A DNA stretch of 64,000 nucleotides from JALHNI01 sp965229305 (lineage in GTDB: Bacteria > Acidobacteriota > Terriglobia > Bryobacterales > Bryobacteraceae), in contig CBDDIZ010000022.1 of the NCBI GenBank assembly GCA_965229305.1, positions 62,001 to 126,000 of the forward strand, in the 5' to 3' direction. Positions 62,779 through 64,000 of the stretch are shown here, one piece after another. Made by a program: the position numbers and the translations under genes. Within the stretch, counting starts at the first letter, position 1; each line of letters begins with the position of its first letter. The notes below the pieces were generated by a model. It searched no databases, was not told the origin of the DNA, and was given only the letters and a program-made list of their open reading frames with translations.

Positions 62779-64000
62779 TCAACCTTCAAGCAGTGCTCGC
62801 GCCCGTGCGGAAAGCGTTTCACAGAATTCTGAATTGGCTCGCACCCATAATGCGAGAAACGCACCTCGCACAATAGTCTCCGGCACGAAACCAATTTTGA
62901 TACCCACCTGATTGAAGAGTAGATGCGGATCTCGATTCGTGCTGGCGACTTCCTCGATGGCGCGCCGGACCACTTCTTGCGCTTCCGGGGGACGCTGGCA
63001 GGATACAGTCAAGATAGCTAGATTCTCCGACAACTGGCCCGTGACGCTCTCAAACACCGCTAGCTCTGGTACTGTACCCGGCAACCTGATTATCCCATCG
63101 TCCAAATTGTCACGCTGTTCCGAGTCACCATCAATCACGCACAGTGACTTGAAGTTGACGGCGGGGTTCGACATGTGCGCTCCATGCGTGACAACGGCAT
63201 TTCCGTCACCATGGACGGCGTGCACCTCGACCTGATCGTAGTCGGCACCGAGCGTTTCACGCAGTATGGTATCGACCCAGTTCTTTGCAAACTCATCTTC
63301 CACAAAGACCGCGAGCTTCTTATCGACACGGCCAGCGACCGCTCGCAACGCCCCAACGGACAGTTTTCCCTGTCTGAGCTTGCCATCAATACTTGCCCAT
63401 ATCGCCTCCGTGGAAGCGGTGTCAGGGCGAAATCGCTGTGAGTTGTAAAGATCGTTTGGATCGATTTTCGTTCTGCGACCTCAATCAAGTACTCCACCAT
63501 ACGCCGCGTAGCCACGGGGTGAAGACCATTTTCGATTTCCTCAATGAGGATCAAACTATTCTTGGCGGCACCCTCGATCTTGGTGATCATCCGGATAATC
63601 GAAGACTCCCCAGCACCAAAGTGAAACTCCGAGAACTCGTTGCTGGCCGTCTTACCAACCAAGAACTTGTCATCACTTCCAAATTTTGTGACGCGATAAT
63701 CCGCCACCGATTTTCCCAGAATGTGTTCAACCTGAGTGGCAACGCTGGCATCAAGCAGTTCGAGTGGAGGCGTATGAACGTACGTTGAGCGCATGAGCTT
63801 CTTATAACGGGTCTTTTCACCAGCTGGCACCGTACGCTCGATTCCAAAGAAAAGCACACTTCGATCAGCGACATCACCACGAACCCATTTGGCTCGCTGG
63901 AAGTTCGACGTGCGCTTAACCAGTTGGCGGGTATTGATCCCCTTCTCAACCAGCTCGTATTCCACCTTCCAGCCCGCCATGGAGTCGTCACCGACCGTAC
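62779..64000 (-). pseudogene. OLD-like ATPase/TOPRIM nuclease, 5'-partial, one frameshift
   Basis: The 5' end lies beyond the window. The first part (to about 63412) is the C-terminal half of an ABC-type ATPase: FHFGAGESSIIRMITKIEG as signature, LILIEEIENGLHP as Walker B, IFTTHSDFALTPLP as the H-loop. Repairing one base near 63412 continues as TEAIWASIDGKL and into a TOPRIM domain with LAVFVEDEFAKNW (Glu) and SLCVIDGDSEQ (DxD), ending at 62779. This order is that of OLD-family nucleases, several of which act in phage defence (GajA of Gabija, P2 Old). The Walker A motif is out of view. The gene is either inactive or has a sequence error. Confidence 0.75.

Noticed and set aside
62779..63980. 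Separate ATPase and TOPRIM genes as in the PARIS system
   Set aside because: One base restores a continuous protein with sensible linker sequence, so a single OLD-like gene with a frameshift is the simpler reading.

Overview
The window is high-GC bacterial chromosome. Its gene content points to an Acidobacteriota member, most likely of the Solibacteres/Bryobacterales type: a TonB-dependent receptor of the Oar-like kind, a PSD1 (DUF1549/DUF1553) plus DUF1501 pair, an FG-GAP/UnbV protein paired with a multihaem TPR cytochrome, many secreted hydrolases, and several TIM-barrel sugar isomerases. This assignment is inference from gene content; no rRNA or tRNA gene was seen.

Layout. 1-7.2 kb: end of an outer-membrane receptor with a clear terminator, then a secreted PSD1/DUF1501 pair and a CocE-type hydrolase. 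7.2-13.1 kb (minus strand): RND efflux permease and adaptor, Xer recombinase, RraA-like protein. 13.4-25.6 kb: RlmI-type rRNA methyltransferase, two alpha/beta hydrolases, an isomerase, a ceramidase-like protein, a polytopic membrane protein, a phosphofructokinase with pyrophosphate-type signatures, a methyltransferase and a haem peroxidase. 25.6-31.1 kb (minus): a tight aromatic amino-acid operon in the order trpC-trpF-trpB-trpA-chorismate mutase-DAHP synthase-tyrA. 31.1-38.0 kb: C45-type hydrolase, ACT protein, isomerase, UnbV protein and pentahaem cytochrome. 38.1-41.7 kb: GNAT, AlaX-like editing protein and a MarR regulator with a perfect operator-like palindrome, facing a LarE sulfur transferase; then an ATP-grasp-like protein. 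41.8-50.9 kb (plus): the translation cluster ffh-rpsP-khpA-rimM-trmD, then rimO, yacG, pgpA, a beta-propeller protein, cinA and a secreted protein of unknown function.

From about 50.8 kb to the end the character changes. Most genes here are frame-disrupted or truncated: a WG-repeat protein, two small operon genes, a DPP-IV-like peptidase, an IS5-type transposase remnant, a HEPN (LA2681-like) protein broken by an 8-bp tandem duplication, and an OLD-like ATPase/TOPRIM nuclease. Among them lie an intact RES-domain protein with a nine-copy tandem repeat upstream and a complete IS21-family element. I read this as a decaying accessory island with defence or toxin-like genes. The many single-base frameshifts in G/C runs between 51.4 and 54.6 kb could also be sequence errors.

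The first 50 kb look like well-kept housekeeping and secretion genes. No fully intact new system is obvious. The best candidates for a second look are the zinc-protein/HEPN/RES block with its repeat array, the OLD-like gene at the right edge, and the marR/larE operator.
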